From Pseudomonas putida (GTDB lineage Bacteria; Pseudomonadota; Gammaproteobacteria; Pseudomonadales; Pseudomonadaceae), in the NCBI RefSeq assembly GCF_028682455.1, contig NZ_JANHLD010000005.1, positions 1 to 64,000 of the forward strand: a stretch of DNA of 64,000 nucleotides, given 5' to 3'. Numbering within the stretch: the stretch's first letter is position 1; the number at the start of each line of letters is the position of its first letter. Made by a program: the position numbers and the translations under genes. Below, piece after piece: positions 1 to 8,895 of this stretch. Under the pieces are notes generated by a model. The model had not been told where the DNA came from, did no database searches, and was given only the letters and a program-made list of their open reading frames with translations.

Positions 1-150
1 CTCTGGCTCATTGTCACCCGCCATCAGCCGCTTCCAGAAAGAAAGCATACGGTGATAGTCGAACTCCCGACTGATCTGCCTATCGACCATCTTGGAAATT
101 TGGAAGCGATCATACCCACTGATCGGGCCTAACGTTATGGTTTCGATCAT
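1..150 (-). CDS. Small phage protein, C-terminus cut by window edge
   Basis: Fifty codons are visible from an ATG at 150 to the window edge. The gene lies directly downstream of the baseplate V gene in the same direction, and AGGAAAG just upstream of the ATG serves as ribosome binding site. I do not recognise the family. The stretch with DRQ, then EFDY, then FWK (about residues 23 to 40) resembles the small protein encoded at 9502-9741, which has DRQ, DFDF and YWEK at the same spacing. Both proteins may therefore share a domain. Its position suggests a late, virion- or assembly-related gene. Function is unknown. Confidence 0.7.
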   Translation of the reverse strand, partial: MIETITLGPISGYDRFQISKMVDRQISREFDYHRMLSFWKRLMAGDNEPE

Positions 151-157
151 TCTTTCC

Positions 158-739
158 TCAGTGCTTGTGGTTTGCCGTGTTACCGGCGGTGTCGATGATT
201 CTGGCGCCACCGAAAATATCGCCCGTTACGAGTAACGATCCGTTGATCTGCACCTGGCCTGTCAGGGTGATGCTGGCCGCCTCAACGGTGGCCGTCCCCG
301 ACTTGGCCGTGATCGCGTCATCCGTCAACACCGCCTCGGTGCTGCCGACCTTGATGCTGACGGTGCCGCCGGGCAGCTCGATGGTGTAGGTGTTGGCCTG
401 CCAGTCGTAGACCAGCGAGCCGCCATCATCGAAACGCCATACCTCGACGTGATCGCGGTTATCCGGCTGGGCCCCGGCGTTGCCGTAGAGCCCCGGTACA
501 AACGTGCCCTGCGCTGGCTCCCCGCTCGGACTGATCAACGCACCCTGCTCGTCCAGGCTTGGCGCTCGCCAGTGCCGGGCCTTACCGGCCGCCTGGCTGT
601 GCCAACGCACCCAGGCGCTTGTCCAGCCAGCGCCGTCGGAAACGCGAACCTTGGCGGCAGCCAGGTCAACCGCCACCACCCGACAAGGAATAATCAGGCC
701 TGCCAGCATGCGGTCATGGGCCGCGCTTGTTGCGCTCAT
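158..739 (-). CDS. Phage baseplate assembly protein V (gpV/spike family)
   Basis: The 193-residue protein matches the layout of P2-type gpV, the central spike below the contractile tail tube that pierces the host outer membrane. The N-terminal part (about 15 to 105) looks like the OB-fold region. It is followed by a repetitive beta-strand segment rich in Thr, Ile and Val (about 115 to 175), expected to form a triple-stranded beta-helix. The end NTANHKH is the histidine-containing apex typical of the family, which binds a metal ion. It starts at ATG 739 and overlaps the upstream gene by 4 nt. Its presence behind a lambda-type head module implies a myovirus-type tail. Confidence 0.88.
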   Translation of the reverse strand: MSATSAAHDRMLAGLIIPCRVVAVDLAAAKVRVSDGAGWTSAWVRWHSQAAGKARHWRAPSLDEQGALISPSGEPAQGTFVPGLYGNAGAQPDNRDHVEVWRFDDGGSLVYDWQANTYTIELPGGTVSIKVGSTEAVLTDDAITAKSGTATVEAASITLTGQVQINGSLLVTGDIFGGARIIDTAGNTANHKH

Positions 740-1266
740 GCCATTGCCTCCGGCGATTGATAGTGCTGTTCACTCCCGGGGCCGGTGTCAGGGCTGAAGC
801 CCCACACCAGCTTGCCAGGCGGTTGATTGGGCCACGGCCACTCTTCCTCACCGAGGTAAATGTCCTGAGTCCACTCAACGACCCACACCGCGCAGCTATC
901 CAGTTCAGGCCGAGTCCAATCCTGAGAGGAGCGCACGAACTGCGCCTGCCCGACTGCCAAACCCCAATGTTGCATCCGCAGCAGCACCGCCATTTGCGAG
1001 GCTGCGAATGCCACCTTCTGATGGCATTCAACATCCTCGCTGCCAACGATAAAGCGCACCTCAAACCGTGCGATAAGCGGTGTCTCCCCGGTGCCCTGGT
1101 CTTGGCCAGGTTCAAACTCGACAAGCTCGATTACGGCCGCCGGCAAATCCACTTGCTCGGCCATATGCGGCATGGTGCACACACAGGTCAGTCCGGGGAT
1201 CGCCTGCGCAATGTGCTCCTCGATGGCGCGATACAACAACTCAAGACTGAATTCAGGTTCAGACAC
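736..1266 (-). CDS. Phage tail-region protein of unknown function
   Basis: This 176-residue protein lies between the Z-like connector and baseplate V. I chose GTG at 1266 because GAGGA lies about 8 nt upstream and the gene then overlaps its neighbour by only 8 nt. A TTG at 1299 with AGGAG upstream is an alternative that adds 11 residues. The sequence is acidic at both ends, has no membrane segment, and carries conserved-looking tryptophans in its C-terminal half. Its position matches genes for tail-completion or tail-terminator proteins in other phages, but I see no motif that proves this. Confidence 0.65.
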   Translation of the reverse strand: MSEPEFSLELLYRAIEEHIAQAIPGLTCVCTMPHMAEQVDLPAAVIELVEFEPGQDQGTGETPLIARFEVRFIVGSEDVECHQKVAFAASQMAVLLRMQHWGLAVGQAQFVRSSQDWTRPELDSCAVWVVEWTQDIYLGEEEWPWPNQPPGKLVWGFSPDTGPGSEQHYQSPEAMA

Positions 1267-1921
1267 GGACGGATCCTCGAAGGTACTTCTGTAGTTCAAA
1301 GTTCAGCTCCTGGTGCAGCACCTTCAGCAAATGCTGATCAGCCTGGCGCACCCACTTTTCAAAGTGCGGGCGCACGTCATCCAAGGAGATCTTGGCCTTG
1401 GCTAACGGATACCGACTGTCATTTTCCGAGATCCAACCCGAGCTGGCCCCTCCCGCTCCAGACACCTCACTGGCGGGATAGTCGCTGCGCTTGAAGTGCT
1501 TGCTTGCAGTGCGAATCCAGACATCGGGTTGCCCGCCGTAAACCTTCTTGAAAAAAGCCCCTTGATAGCGGCGATTCCCCACCGACACACCAGCACGCGT
1601 CTGCCGAGGCCGGCCAGCGCGACTAGCTTCAATCGGGTTGATGCCGAACCACAGCTTGCCCTGGCCATTGCTGCCAACTGAGTAAGCACGCAAGCGCTGC
1701 CGCACTGCGCCAACCGCAACACGCTCTTGCTGGCTTACCTCACGCGCGATATACGTGCGCAACCAACGTAGGGTCTTGTTGATGGCTCGGCGCTGGGCCG
1801 CAATCGCGGCCTTGGGGACCAATGCAGCAAAATCAGCGAAAGCCTTCAGGTCCGACTGATCAACCTGAAGCGTGAGGAGCCCTGAGCTGGACGATAGCTT
1901 GTGATAGCTGCCAACGTTCAT
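1259..1921 (-). CDS. Prophage minor tail protein Z-like (tail completion/connector)
   Basis: The 220-residue protein resembles the prophage minor tail protein Z family (lambda gpZ). Its features are an N-terminal helical segment rich in Ala, Arg and Lys (AAIAAQRRAINKTLRWLRT region), then a basic central region with FFKK and VWIRT strands, then a C-terminal helix. In lambda, gpZ joins the tail tube to the head connector. The gene starts at ATG 1921 and overlaps the end of the FII-like gene by 4 nt, so both are probably translated together. Confidence 0.7.
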   Translation of the reverse strand: MNVGSYHKLSSSSGLLTLQVDQSDLKAFADFAALVPKAAIAAQRRAINKTLRWLRTYIAREVSQQERVAVGAVRQRLRAYSVGSNGQGKLWFGINPIEASRAGRPRQTRAGVSVGNRRYQGAFFKKVYGGQPDVWIRTASKHFKRSDYPASEVSGAGGASSGWISENDSRYPLAKAKISLDDVRPHFEKWVRQADQHLLKVLHQELNFELQKYLRGSVRV

Positions 1922-2238
1922 CGAATCTCCCGCAGGGTCAGGTTGATCCAGCCAGTACCGTCCGGCGCCCGCTTGGTGATGATGTAGCGTCCGCCACCAT
2001 CCTCCGGAGCAAGCTGGACAACCAGGTGCTGGCCTTCCTTGATACCGTTAGCATGTGCGATCCGCACAGCGAAGGTTGGTTCGCGCAGGCCAGTGTTGAT
2101 GCCACCGACCTTAGGTTGCAACCAGGGCGCCGAGAAGAATCCCGGCACCGGCTCGTCACTCCCCTCGATCATGGCCTCATCGCCGAGAACCTCCAGCAAC
2201 TGCGCGTCCATCACAGCCGTCTGGTCACGGAAGGCCAT
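1918..2238 (-). CDS. Head-tail joining protein, lambda gpFII-like
   Basis: The 106-residue protein matches gpFII in size and in its last third: a DGGG turn, then a strand, then the ending GTGWINLTLREIR. In lambda, gpFII sits at the bottom of the connector and receives the tail. ATG 2238 is taken as start; an in-frame GTG at 2244 would overlap the preceding stop codon as GTGA and is also possible. The order capsid E, small protein, FII, Z reproduces the lambda order E, FI, FII, Z. Confidence 0.65.
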   Translation of the reverse strand: MAFRDQTAVMDAQLLEVLGDEAMIEGSDEPVPGFFSAPWLQPKVGGINTGLREPTFAVRIAHANGIKEGQHLVVQLAPEDGGGRYIITKRAPDGTGWINLTLREIR

Positions 2239-2240
2239 GA

Positions 2241-2423
2241 TCACTCACCGTCGTCTTGTTCGTCCTTGGCTGGAAGCTTCCCGCGAGGCGCGATTTTGCC
2301 TTCATCGACCAGCAGTTCAAGGATCTCCTTATTGGTCGACGGGTAGGTTTCGCCCTTTTTGTAGGTCTTGCTGCCGTCCTGAATGCAACCATCGGCCACG
2401 ACGTACTCGATTTTTACCGCCAT
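2241..2423 (-). CDS. Small acidic phage protein between capsid and connector genes (lambda FI position)
   Basis: A 60-residue protein starts at ATG 2423, directly after the capsid stop codon. The N-terminal half (AVKIEYVVADG, then KTYKKGETYP) looks like a small beta-barrel. The C-terminus is strongly acidic (KDEQDDGE). Its location corresponds to lambda FI, which helps DNA packaging, but no sequence match to FI is evident, so the assignment is positional only. Confidence 0.65.
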   Translation of the reverse strand: MAVKIEYVVADGCIQDGSKTYKKGETYPSTNKEILELLVDEGKIAPRGKLPAKDEQDDGE

Positions 2424-2424
2424 G

Positions 2425-3456
2425 TCACACCACCTTTGCGTACAAGAAAGCATTAGGTTCCAGCATGCCGGCCAAGGCGGCACTCTGCAGTTTCAACCAG
2501 CGAGCGCTTGGGTCTGGGGTGACCCAACTTTTCGGGAAGCGCACCGCTTCCACCAGGCCGCTTTCGATGGCATCGACGTCCTGAATAGCGCCGTACAACA
2601 TCGCGTTACGCGTCGAAGTAGCGCCGAGGATCAAACCACCCTCAGGCACCATCTGCTGTTCATCACCCTCGTCGTCCAGGTACCACTCGTCATACACATA
2701 CAGGTCGATGCCCGGATCGTTGAGGTAGCCCAGGTAAGTCACGCCGTCTGGCAGCAACTCAGGCTTGATCAGGCCCATATCGACGCGCCGGGTGTTGAGC
2801 TGTTTCAACACGGCGTCGTTGCTCTGAAACGCGTCCTGGGCCTCACCGCTAAGCACCGCGACGTTGCCGGTGCGCCCGGAGTCTTTGGCGATCTGGCGCT
2901 TCCACTGCCGCAGGTTGGCAATGGGGTCAGAATCCGAGGTGTTCCAACGGCCACTGGCCAAGGTGACCTTGTGGGTGTCTTCCATCAGAAAGTCGATGGT
3001 GTCATCCACGCCCTCACCAACGACGCGAACCCGGCCGGTGCTCAGCGCTTGGGCGCACATCCACTCTTCCCGGCGGGTGATCTCGTCATCCAGTTCGATC
3101 AGGTCACGACCCAGTTGCTCGCCCGCTCGCTCTAGCGGGGTGCGGGCAGAATAGGGATTGTCACCTGCGGCGCGCTTGAGGATCTGCTCGGCACGGGTTT
3201 TACGCTTCGGCTGGATGTAAGGCGGGGTGTAGGTTTCGCTGCTGAAGCCGGTACGCAGCGAGATGCTCCCCGGCAGCGAAGGGTGAACGAAGGGCGCCAT
3301 TGTCCGCTGGCCTTTCACGATGTCGATGGTCACCGCTTCGGTACCGAAGGTCACTGGGTTGGCACCATTGAAAAAGGTACTCATCAGGAAGCGACGCGGG
3401 GTTGCCATCTGCTCGACGGCTTCCAGCATGGTCAGGGTGTCGAAAATATCGGTCAT
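2425..3456 (-). CDS. Major capsid protein, lambda gpE family
   Basis: The 343-residue protein matches the length of lambda gpE (341). It has the family's typical N-terminus (MTDIFDT, then a loop with RFLMSTFF), a central REEWMCAQALSTG helix and a C-terminal LGATSTRNAMLYGAI segment. It forms the icosahedral head shell. ATG 3456 is chosen because the decoration protein ends at 3468, leaving a normal 11-nt gap. Upstream in-frame codons belong to the decoration gene region read in another frame. Confidence 0.93.
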   Translation of the reverse strand: MTDIFDTLTMLEAVEQMATPRRFLMSTFFNGANPVTFGTEAVTIDIVKGQRTMAPFVHPSLPGSISLRTGFSSETYTPPYIQPKRKTRAEQILKRAAGDNPYSARTPLERAGEQLGRDLIELDDEITRREEWMCAQALSTGRVRVVGEGVDDTIDFLMEDTHKVTLASGRWNTSDSDPIANLRQWKRQIAKDSGRTGNVAVLSGEAQDAFQSNDAVLKQLNTRRVDMGLIKPELLPDGVTYLGYLNDPGIDLYVYDEWYLDDEGDEQQMVPEGGLILGATSTRNAMLYGAIQDVDAIESGLVEAVRFPKSWVTPDPSARWLKLQSAALAGMLEPNAFLYAKVV

Positions 3457-3467
3457 GGGTGCTCCGG

Positions 3468-3818
3468 TCAGCGAATGAAGAGGCAGAGAGGACGCAGTGC
3501 GGCCTTCGCGGCGGCCAGGGTCAGGCCCTCGCCGAGGGTGAGTTGACTGCCCAGCACTTGGCCGGTCAGACGGATCGGGGCGCTCTTCGCGCCACCCACT
3601 GTGTCGATGTCCTGGTCGAGGATGGCGGTTGGCATCTGCGACCCGTCGTCGGCAGCAGCCTTGCACAGCAGGTATTCCTTGGTGGCCGTGACCTGGCCCA
3701 GGACTGCGCCACGCGTCAGATCCTGACCAGCGGCAATGACACCGGTGTCCATAGCAATGGGAAAGTCGCCGGCCGACAGCTGTCGTGGCTGGTAGGTAGT
3801 GCGTTCGGGGTTGCTCAT
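3468..3818 (-). CDS. Head decoration protein, lambda gpD family
   Basis: The 116-residue protein resembles lambda gpD (110 aa), the trimeric cap that stabilises the expanded head. It shows the pattern of a flexible N-terminus, a segment with AGQDLTRGAVLGQV, and a strand containing AILDQDID. It lies between the protease/scaffold gene and the capsid gene, exactly as D lies between C/Nu3 and E in lambda. Confidence 0.9.
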   Translation of the reverse strand: MSNPERTTYQPRQLSAGDFPIAMDTGVIAAGQDLTRGAVLGQVTATKEYLLCKAAADDGSQMPTAILDQDIDTVGGAKSAPIRLTGQVLGSQLTLGEGLTLAAAKAALRPLCLFIR

Positions 3819-3830
3819 GGATGTCTCCAG

Positions 3831-4217
3831 TTAACGGCGCGAGGCGCCTGCAACGATTGCGTTGACAGCGGCTTTGCGCTCGCCCTGCTCGCCGCCAGTG
3901 GGGGTGGTACCGGTGACGCCCTGGGCATCGCTCTTGATGCTCGCCAGCGAAATACCGCGATCCTGTGCGGCCTTGAACATCACCAGCGCGGTCGCTTCGA
4001 CTGAGCTGCCGTTATCGATAGCCGCTTCGATTTCTTTCTCAAAACCCTTGCTAGCCAGAGCGTTGATACCCTTGATGCGTTCGCGCTCAGCGGTGGTAGC
4101 CTCGGTGCGAATCGAGGTAGTGTCAGGCTGGTCGGCCTGGGCAATCTCGATGGTGTTGGCATCGGTACCGGCAGCCAGTGCCGCACGCAGTTCTGCCGTG
4201 GTCTTGACGGTGGTCAT
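3831..4217 (-). CDS. Nested capsid scaffold protein, in frame inside the protease gene (Nu3-like)
   Basis: An in-frame ATG at 4217 (protein residue 278, MTTVKTTAELR) is preceded by AAGGA 8 nt upstream, a good ribosome binding site. The product would be 128 residues: Ala- and Glu-rich, helical, without the protease domain. This reproduces the lambda C/Nu3 arrangement, in which the scaffold is made from an internal start so that many scaffold copies and few protease copies result. The internal start is inferred from sequence and from the lambda precedent. Confidence 0.7.
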   Translation of the reverse strand: MTTVKTTAELRAALAAGTDANTIEIAQADQPDTTSIRTEATTAERERIKGINALASKGFEKEIEAAIDNGSSVEATALVMFKAAQDRGISLASIKSDAQGVTGTTPTGGEQGERKAAVNAIVAGASRR

Positions 4218-5048
4218 GGTGTGTATCCTTGGAGAGGTGATGGCCGGTTTGGCCAGTTCGGTGATCAGGGATTCCAGCGAGCCCACGCGATGGGCCAGGC
4301 CGTGCTTGACGGCGTCAGCGCCAACACGCAGTCCGCCGTGATCGCCCATCTCGGGGACTTGCTCGGCATCGACGCCAAGGTTGCGGGCAACCTTGCTCAC
4401 GAAGACATCGCCCAGGGCGTCGATGGTCTCGCCCAGCTTGCTGCGCCCTTCCTCGGTGGAGAGATCCAGGCGCTTGTTCGGAGCATTGCGGCTGACGATC
4501 TGGTAGCGCTTGCGGCCGCTTGTGGACTCGTTCTCGACGACCGCTTCCACAACGACCCCAATGCTTCCCGCCAGACTGGCCTCATCGATGACAATCTCGC
4601 TGGCTGCCGAGGCGATCCAATAGCCCGCGCTCGCTCCCGTGCCGCCGATGTACGAGACGATGCGCTTGCGGGAGCGGCCGGCAAAGATCATCTCTGCCAG
4701 TTCGTTAATGCCCGACGCCACGCCACCAGGGCTGTCGATGTTGAGCACGATGGCCTTGACCTTGGGGTCGTCCAAGGCTCGCTGGATGTCAGTGGCCAGG
4801 ACTTGGGTGCTGGTCGCACCGCTGATCTCGGTGAACAGGTTGGCGTAACGGAAGATCGGTCCAATGACCGGAACCACCGCCACGCCGTTGCGCAGGCTTA
4901 CACTGCGGGTTTCTTCAAGCCGCTCGCCGCGCTTGGTCGCCAGCGCCATCGGATCGCCCATGCGATCAGAGATGGCCAGCAGGTTGTCCAGGGCGTCGGG
5001 CAGCATCAGCCAGGGCTGCGAGGCAGCCAGCTCAAGTGCTCGCGGCAT
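3831..5048 (-). CDS. Head maturation protease, S49/SppA family (lambda gpC-like), with C-terminal scaffold
   Basis: The 405-residue protein carries an S49 protease domain at about residues 50 to 265 and a scaffold-like tail. The catalytic serine is probably Ser140 in GTGASAGYW. Lys192 in NAPNKR is the likely general base, since the 52-residue spacing equals that of the Ser147-Lys199 dyad known for Bacillus SppA. In lambda, gpC degrades the scaffold during head maturation. The C-terminal 128 residues are also the product of a nested gene starting at 4217. It starts at ATG 5048, 2 nt after the portal stop codon. Confidence 0.9.
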   Translation of the reverse strand: MPRALELAASQPWLMLPDALDNLLAISDRMGDPMALATKRGERLEETRSVSLRNGVAVVPVIGPIFRYANLFTEISGATSTQVLATDIQRALDDPKVKAIVLNIDSPGGVASGINELAEMIFAGRSRKRIVSYIGGTGASAGYWIASAASEIVIDEASLAGSIGVVVEAVVENESTSGRKRYQIVSRNAPNKRLDLSTEEGRSKLGETIDALGDVFVSKVARNLGVDAEQVPEMGDHGGLRVGADAVKHGLAHRVGSLESLITELAKPAITSPRIHTMTTVKTTAELRAALAAGTDANTIEIAQADQPDTTSIRTEATTAERERIKGINALASKGFEKEIEAAIDNGSSVEATALVMFKAAQDRGISLASIKSDAQGVTGTTPTGGEQGERKAAVNAIVAGASRR

Positions 5049-5050
5049 GC

Positions 5051-6655
5051 TTATTCCTCTTCGGGTTTAGGGTCAGGCGGATTTTCCAGCCCGCTCTTTG
5101 GCAGGGCCTGCAGGTTGTGTTTGCGACGCTGATCGACTTCGCGCACGCGCTGACGGAACACTTGCTGCCAGGGCTCGCCGGTCATTGCTGCGGTTTCCAG
5201 CGTTTCGTTGCTGACGCCGATTTCAATGCGCTTACCGGCGGCGTTCGCTTCCTTGAGCTCGTCGATGGCACCACGCGCCGGGCCAATCCAGATGGCCTGG
5301 CAGTACGCTTTGCGCTTGGCCGGGTCGCCGTAGCCCGGCAGGTCGATCAAGCCCCTGGCCACCGCTTCGTCGATGACCAGCTCGCGGCTGGGCTGGCAGA
5401 AGTCGCAAGCCAGCCACCAGCGGCGCAGGCTGTAAAAACGCCAGGCCTGAAGCATCGCGGCTCGGGCAGCGCTGTAGCTGCTGCTGTAGTGCAGCAGCAG
5501 TTCCTCCAGCGGCAGCTCCAGGGCGGCGCCAATCTCTTTCACCACGGCGGTGAAGAACGGATCGAACTGAGCATTTGGCCGACCGGGGTTGGCCACCACC
5601 GGTTCCTCGCCGACACCGAGGTCAACCACGGCCCCCTCGCCCAAGGCCAACTCGCCGTCGGTGGTGTCATCCCCGCCCGGAGTCTCTTCAGCCAGGGCAG
5701 TCATCGGCAGGTTGCCTGTCTGGAAGTCGCTGCTCTTCTTGATGAATACCGTGAACATGGCCGAGATCACCGCCGCCATAAGCTCGGCACTGGCGTAGCG
5801 TTCAAGCTTCTGCAGGGGTTCGAGTACCGGTGCCAGGTAGGGCATGCCCCGCTTCTGGCCGGGCCGTTCCTTGTCCGCCAAGACATGCAGCACGCGGCGG
5901 CGGCCTGTCTCAGCGCCGAACACGCTCAACCGCTCCCACGCCAGGTTTTTTCCAGCCACGTGCTCGCCGACATACCCAGTGCACACGTGGTACGCCACGG
6001 GCGAACCCAGCTCGTCGAACTCGACGCCATCGACCAGGTCGACCCGATCCAAACCGGTATTCGGATTGCTGACCCGGTCGGACTCGATCAACTGCAGACG
6101 GGTGCTGAAGATGCACCCGGGACGCTCTTTGTCCGGGCTGGCCACGAACACATCGCCCGCCACCATTGACGACACCAGGACCAGCGCCTGGAGTTGGTAA
6201 TGGTTGAGCGTGGCCTCTGCATCGCATTCCCGTGGGTCGTCGGCGTACAACGACCACAGGCGGTCAAGTTCGCCGTTCAGGTCGTCCGCCGCCTCTTCGC
6301 TGATGCCGAGTGCCGCATGGTCAACCTGGGCACGGCAGACCAAGCCGGTACCAACCACGTTGGTACGCAACCGCGTGATCGCCGCACGTGCGATAAGGTG
6401 GTTGCGCATGGCATCGCGGGAGCGGGCTACCAGCATCCGCCGTTCACTCTGGTTGAAGTCGCGTCGTGGACTGCCAAGGCCAGGAATCCAACTGGCCATG
6501 CTGCGCAACACTCGCGAGGCACCACGCCAACGGGTTTCGACCCCACCACCGCCCCCCTGGGCAACGATCTGCTGACCGCCAACCGTAGCCTTGGCCAGCT
6601 TCAGGGCTTCGCGCATTAGCTGATCCGCTGCGCTTTCACGCTTCCAGAAGGCCAT
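5051..6655 (-). CDS. Phage portal protein, lambda gpB family
   Basis: The 534-residue protein is close in length to lambda gpB (533). Recognisable features are the N-terminal RGASRVLRSMASWIPG region, the conserved ARAAITRLRTNVVGTGL segment, a central EPLQKLERYASAELMAA helix and a C-terminal LHYSSSYSAARAAMLQAWRFY segment, which are typical of the family. It forms the dodecameric ring through which DNA enters the head. The start at ATG 6655 lies 2 nt after the gpW-like gene. Confidence 0.93.
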   Translation of the reverse strand: MAFWKRESAADQLMREALKLAKATVGGQQIVAQGGGGGVETRWRGASRVLRSMASWIPGLGSPRRDFNQSERRMLVARSRDAMRNHLIARAAITRLRTNVVGTGLVCRAQVDHAALGISEEAADDLNGELDRLWSLYADDPRECDAEATLNHYQLQALVLVSSMVAGDVFVASPDKERPGCIFSTRLQLIESDRVSNPNTGLDRVDLVDGVEFDELGSPVAYHVCTGYVGEHVAGKNLAWERLSVFGAETGRRRVLHVLADKERPGQKRGMPYLAPVLEPLQKLERYASAELMAAVISAMFTVFIKKSSDFQTGNLPMTALAEETPGGDDTTDGELALGEGAVVDLGVGEEPVVANPGRPNAQFDPFFTAVVKEIGAALELPLEELLLHYSSSYSAARAAMLQAWRFYSLRRWWLACDFCQPSRELVIDEAVARGLIDLPGYGDPAKRKAYCQAIWIGPARGAIDELKEANAAGKRIEIGVSNETLETAAMTGEPWQQVFRQRVREVDQRRKHNLQALPKSGLENPPDPKPEEE

Positions 6656-6657
6656 GC

Positions 6658-6873
6658 TTAAACCCTCACGTAGGAAACGCGGCTGCGGCCACGGCGCTGG
6701 AGCGCTGCCGCCTCAGCGGCGACCTGATCGGCGTACTGCTTCTCCAGCAGACGCAGGCTGTTGAGCTCGGCCATCTGGACTTCACGATCCGCCCGGCGCA
6801 GGCGCTGGCCGTTCTTCAGGACGGCCGAGATCGCCGCCCGAACTTCCGCAAGGCGTTGTTGTGCTTCTGTCAT
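6658..6873 (-). CDS. Head-tail connector protein, lambda gpW family
   Basis: The 71-residue protein resembles lambda gpW (68 aa) in its helix-strand-helix layout: an N-terminal helix (AQQRLAEVRAAISAVLKNGQ), then a basic strand region, then a helix ending with RRGRSR. GpW closes the portal after packaging. The gene sits between large terminase and portal as in lambda (A, W, B). Confidence 0.87.
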   Translation of the reverse strand: MTEAQQRLAEVRAAISAVLKNGQRLRRADREVQMAELNSLRLLEKQYADQVAAEAAALQRRGRSRVSYVRV

Positions 6874-6885
6874 GGTGAACCTCGA

Positions 6886-8895
6886 TTAGCTGACGCGACT
6901 CCGAGTACCACGTCCGCGAGTCACTGCGCGGCGTGGCACCGGCGCTACCGCCTGCTCAGTATTGAAGAGGGTAGGCTGAAGCTGTTGCTGCTCCAGCTGG
7001 TCCCATTCGTGATCGCGTAGCAGGTGGGTCTTGAGGCTGCGCGCCGCGTGCAAGGCGTACACCTCGCAGTCCAAGGCTTCGTTGCGTCGCCCTGCTTTCT
7101 TTTGCCAGACCATCTTGCTCGGCTGGCGCGGGTGCGGTGCCAGTACCTCGTTGGTCACCTGCTCGTAGTAGTCAGCGCGGATCTCGCTGTACCAGTGCAT
7201 CCGTCCCGGCCCGCTGCCCGAGAGTCGCATGCGACCATCGATCAGCGTCTTGGCCTTGTGGGTGCCGACGATGTACACCCGCAGACCGTACTTGGCAGCC
7301 TTGGTGTTGTCCTGGCTGGTGTCCGCCGACTGGGCCGGTTTGGTGAAAATCTCCCGGTCCCGGCTATCGATCGACGCGCCCTTGATCGCCATGATGTTGA
7401 AGCGCTGCCGGTCACGCACGTAGGTGTACACCGCATCGCTGGTGTTGCCGTCGGAGCTGTCGATGCTGACCGACGAAACGGCGAGCTGAGCGCCGCCCTC
7501 GGCGGTGATGGGGGTGGCAATGATCTTGTCGAGTTCAGTCCACACTGGATCGTGGGGGTCAATCGGATTGCCCTCCAACTCGCCCCAGTACAACCGCCAA
7601 GACTCTTCACCCCTGCCCCAGCCCACGATCACCAGGGCCAGGCGGTCGCCTTGAACGTCCACGCCGACAGTGACCAACAGCACGCCTTTCGGCGCGGTCA
7701 ACTCGGCGTAAGGCTCGGCGCGTTTCTCCAACTCATCGGTCTTGGGCGCATTGCTCTTGTACTCGTAGCACTCGCCCATCTGACTATTGGTGAACGCGAT
7801 CATCGGGCCGTGGTTGCCGTTCGACGCGGCGTGTTCGGCTTGGAGCTTCTTCTCCATCAGCACTTCAAAGCGAGAGCCGTGGAACGTGGCATACAGCTCA
7901 TTGAGGATGTAACCCGCAATTCCCCGGAACTCGGCGGTAGCCTCCCAACGGCCGTGCTGGAGGTTGGCATTCTTCTGGTGGTCGTCCCAGATCTCGCCGC
8001 AATGCGGGCAGGCGTAGTACGCCGTTTCCGGGCGACGCTTACCGTACACCTCATGGTAGTAACTGGGATCCTCGTCGCAATGCAGATGCTCGAAGCTCAG
8101 GGCATGCGCCTGGCTGCAGCCATGGCATGGCACCAGGCCAATGCGCTTGTCCGACAGCTCCAGCTCAGCGTCAATCGCTGAGAGCCCCTTGATGGTGGGC
8201 GTACCGCCGATGATGATCTTGGACCGACGGAACGTTTTCAGTCGTTCCTTAGCCAGCTTGATACTGTCCCCCTGCCCCCGCAGGTTCAGGTTGCAGTCGT
8301 CCGGCTCTTCCACTGCGACCCGAGGCACCGGGGTGGACTTCACACTGGACGGGCTGTTCGAGCCGACCATCTTGAGGAAGCCGCCAGGAAACCGCTTGAA
8401 GTCTTGGCGCTGCTGCAGCTTACGGCTGCGAAGATCGACCTTTTTGCGCAAGCGCTTGGTCGCCGCGATCATCGGCTCCAGCTTTTCAGCGACGTACTGC
8501 TTGGCCGCTTCGGCCTTGGGAAACAGAATCAGGATCGGGGACGGATCAAGGTCGATCCACTTGCCGATGGCGTTACCCATCACCCCCGAGGTCCAGGCCA
8601 CCTGGGCGGACTTGCGACCAACGATCTCGAACACATTCGGATCGTCCAAGGCTTCCAGCGGGCCACCCGGCCAGACCAGGTGAGGCGTGACATCGAAGCG
8701 GTATTTCCCAGGCTTACCTGCCTCTTCAGTTGAGAGGTAACGGTACTTGGTGGCCCATTCGATGATGCTCATACGTGGTGGCGGCGCCCATTTTCGGCAC
8801 GCCCGGCTGATGCCCTTACTCGCCGTCTTGTTCAGAGCCCTCCTCATCGTCCGGCTCGTCAGGATCCCACTCGGGATCATCGTCACCCTCGTCAT
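6886..8895 (-). CDS. Terminase large subunit, lambda gpA family
   Basis: The 669-residue protein has an ATPase domain with the variant Walker A segment RKSAQVAWTS, as in lambda gpA, and a predicted Walker B near VAVEEPDDC. A RuvC-like nuclease domain follows, with the acidic strand VTVGVDVQGD. It translocates DNA into the head and cuts at cos sites. ATG 8895 is favoured because AGGAGG lies 10 nt upstream, although this makes an 80-nt overlap with the small subunit. ATG 8847 is the alternative. Confidence 0.92.
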   Translation of the reverse strand: MTRVTMIPSGILTSRTMRRALNKTASKGISRACRKWAPPPRMSIIEWATKYRYLSTEEAGKPGKYRFDVTPHLVWPGGPLEALDDPNVFEIVGRKSAQVAWTSGVMGNAIGKWIDLDPSPILILFPKAEAAKQYVAEKLEPMIAATKRLRKKVDLRSRKLQQRQDFKRFPGGFLKMVGSNSPSSVKSTPVPRVAVEEPDDCNLNLRGQGDSIKLAKERLKTFRRSKIIIGGTPTIKGLSAIDAELELSDKRIGLVPCHGCSQAHALSFEHLHCDEDPSYYHEVYGKRRPETAYYACPHCGEIWDDHQKNANLQHGRWEATAEFRGIAGYILNELYATFHGSRFEVLMEKKLQAEHAASNGNHGPMIAFTNSQMGECYEYKSNAPKTDELEKRAEPYAELTAPKGVLLVTVGVDVQGDRLALVIVGWGRGEESWRLYWGELEGNPIDPHDPVWTELDKIIATPITAEGGAQLAVSSVSIDSSDGNTSDAVYTYVRDRQRFNIMAIKGASIDSRDREIFTKPAQSADTSQDNTKAAKYGLRVYIVGTHKAKTLIDGRMRLSGSGPGRMHWYSEIRADYYEQVTNEVLAPHPRQPSKMVWQKKAGRRNEALDCEVYALHAARSLKTHLLRDHEWDQLEQQQLQPTLFNTEQAVAPVPRRAVTRGRGTRSRVS

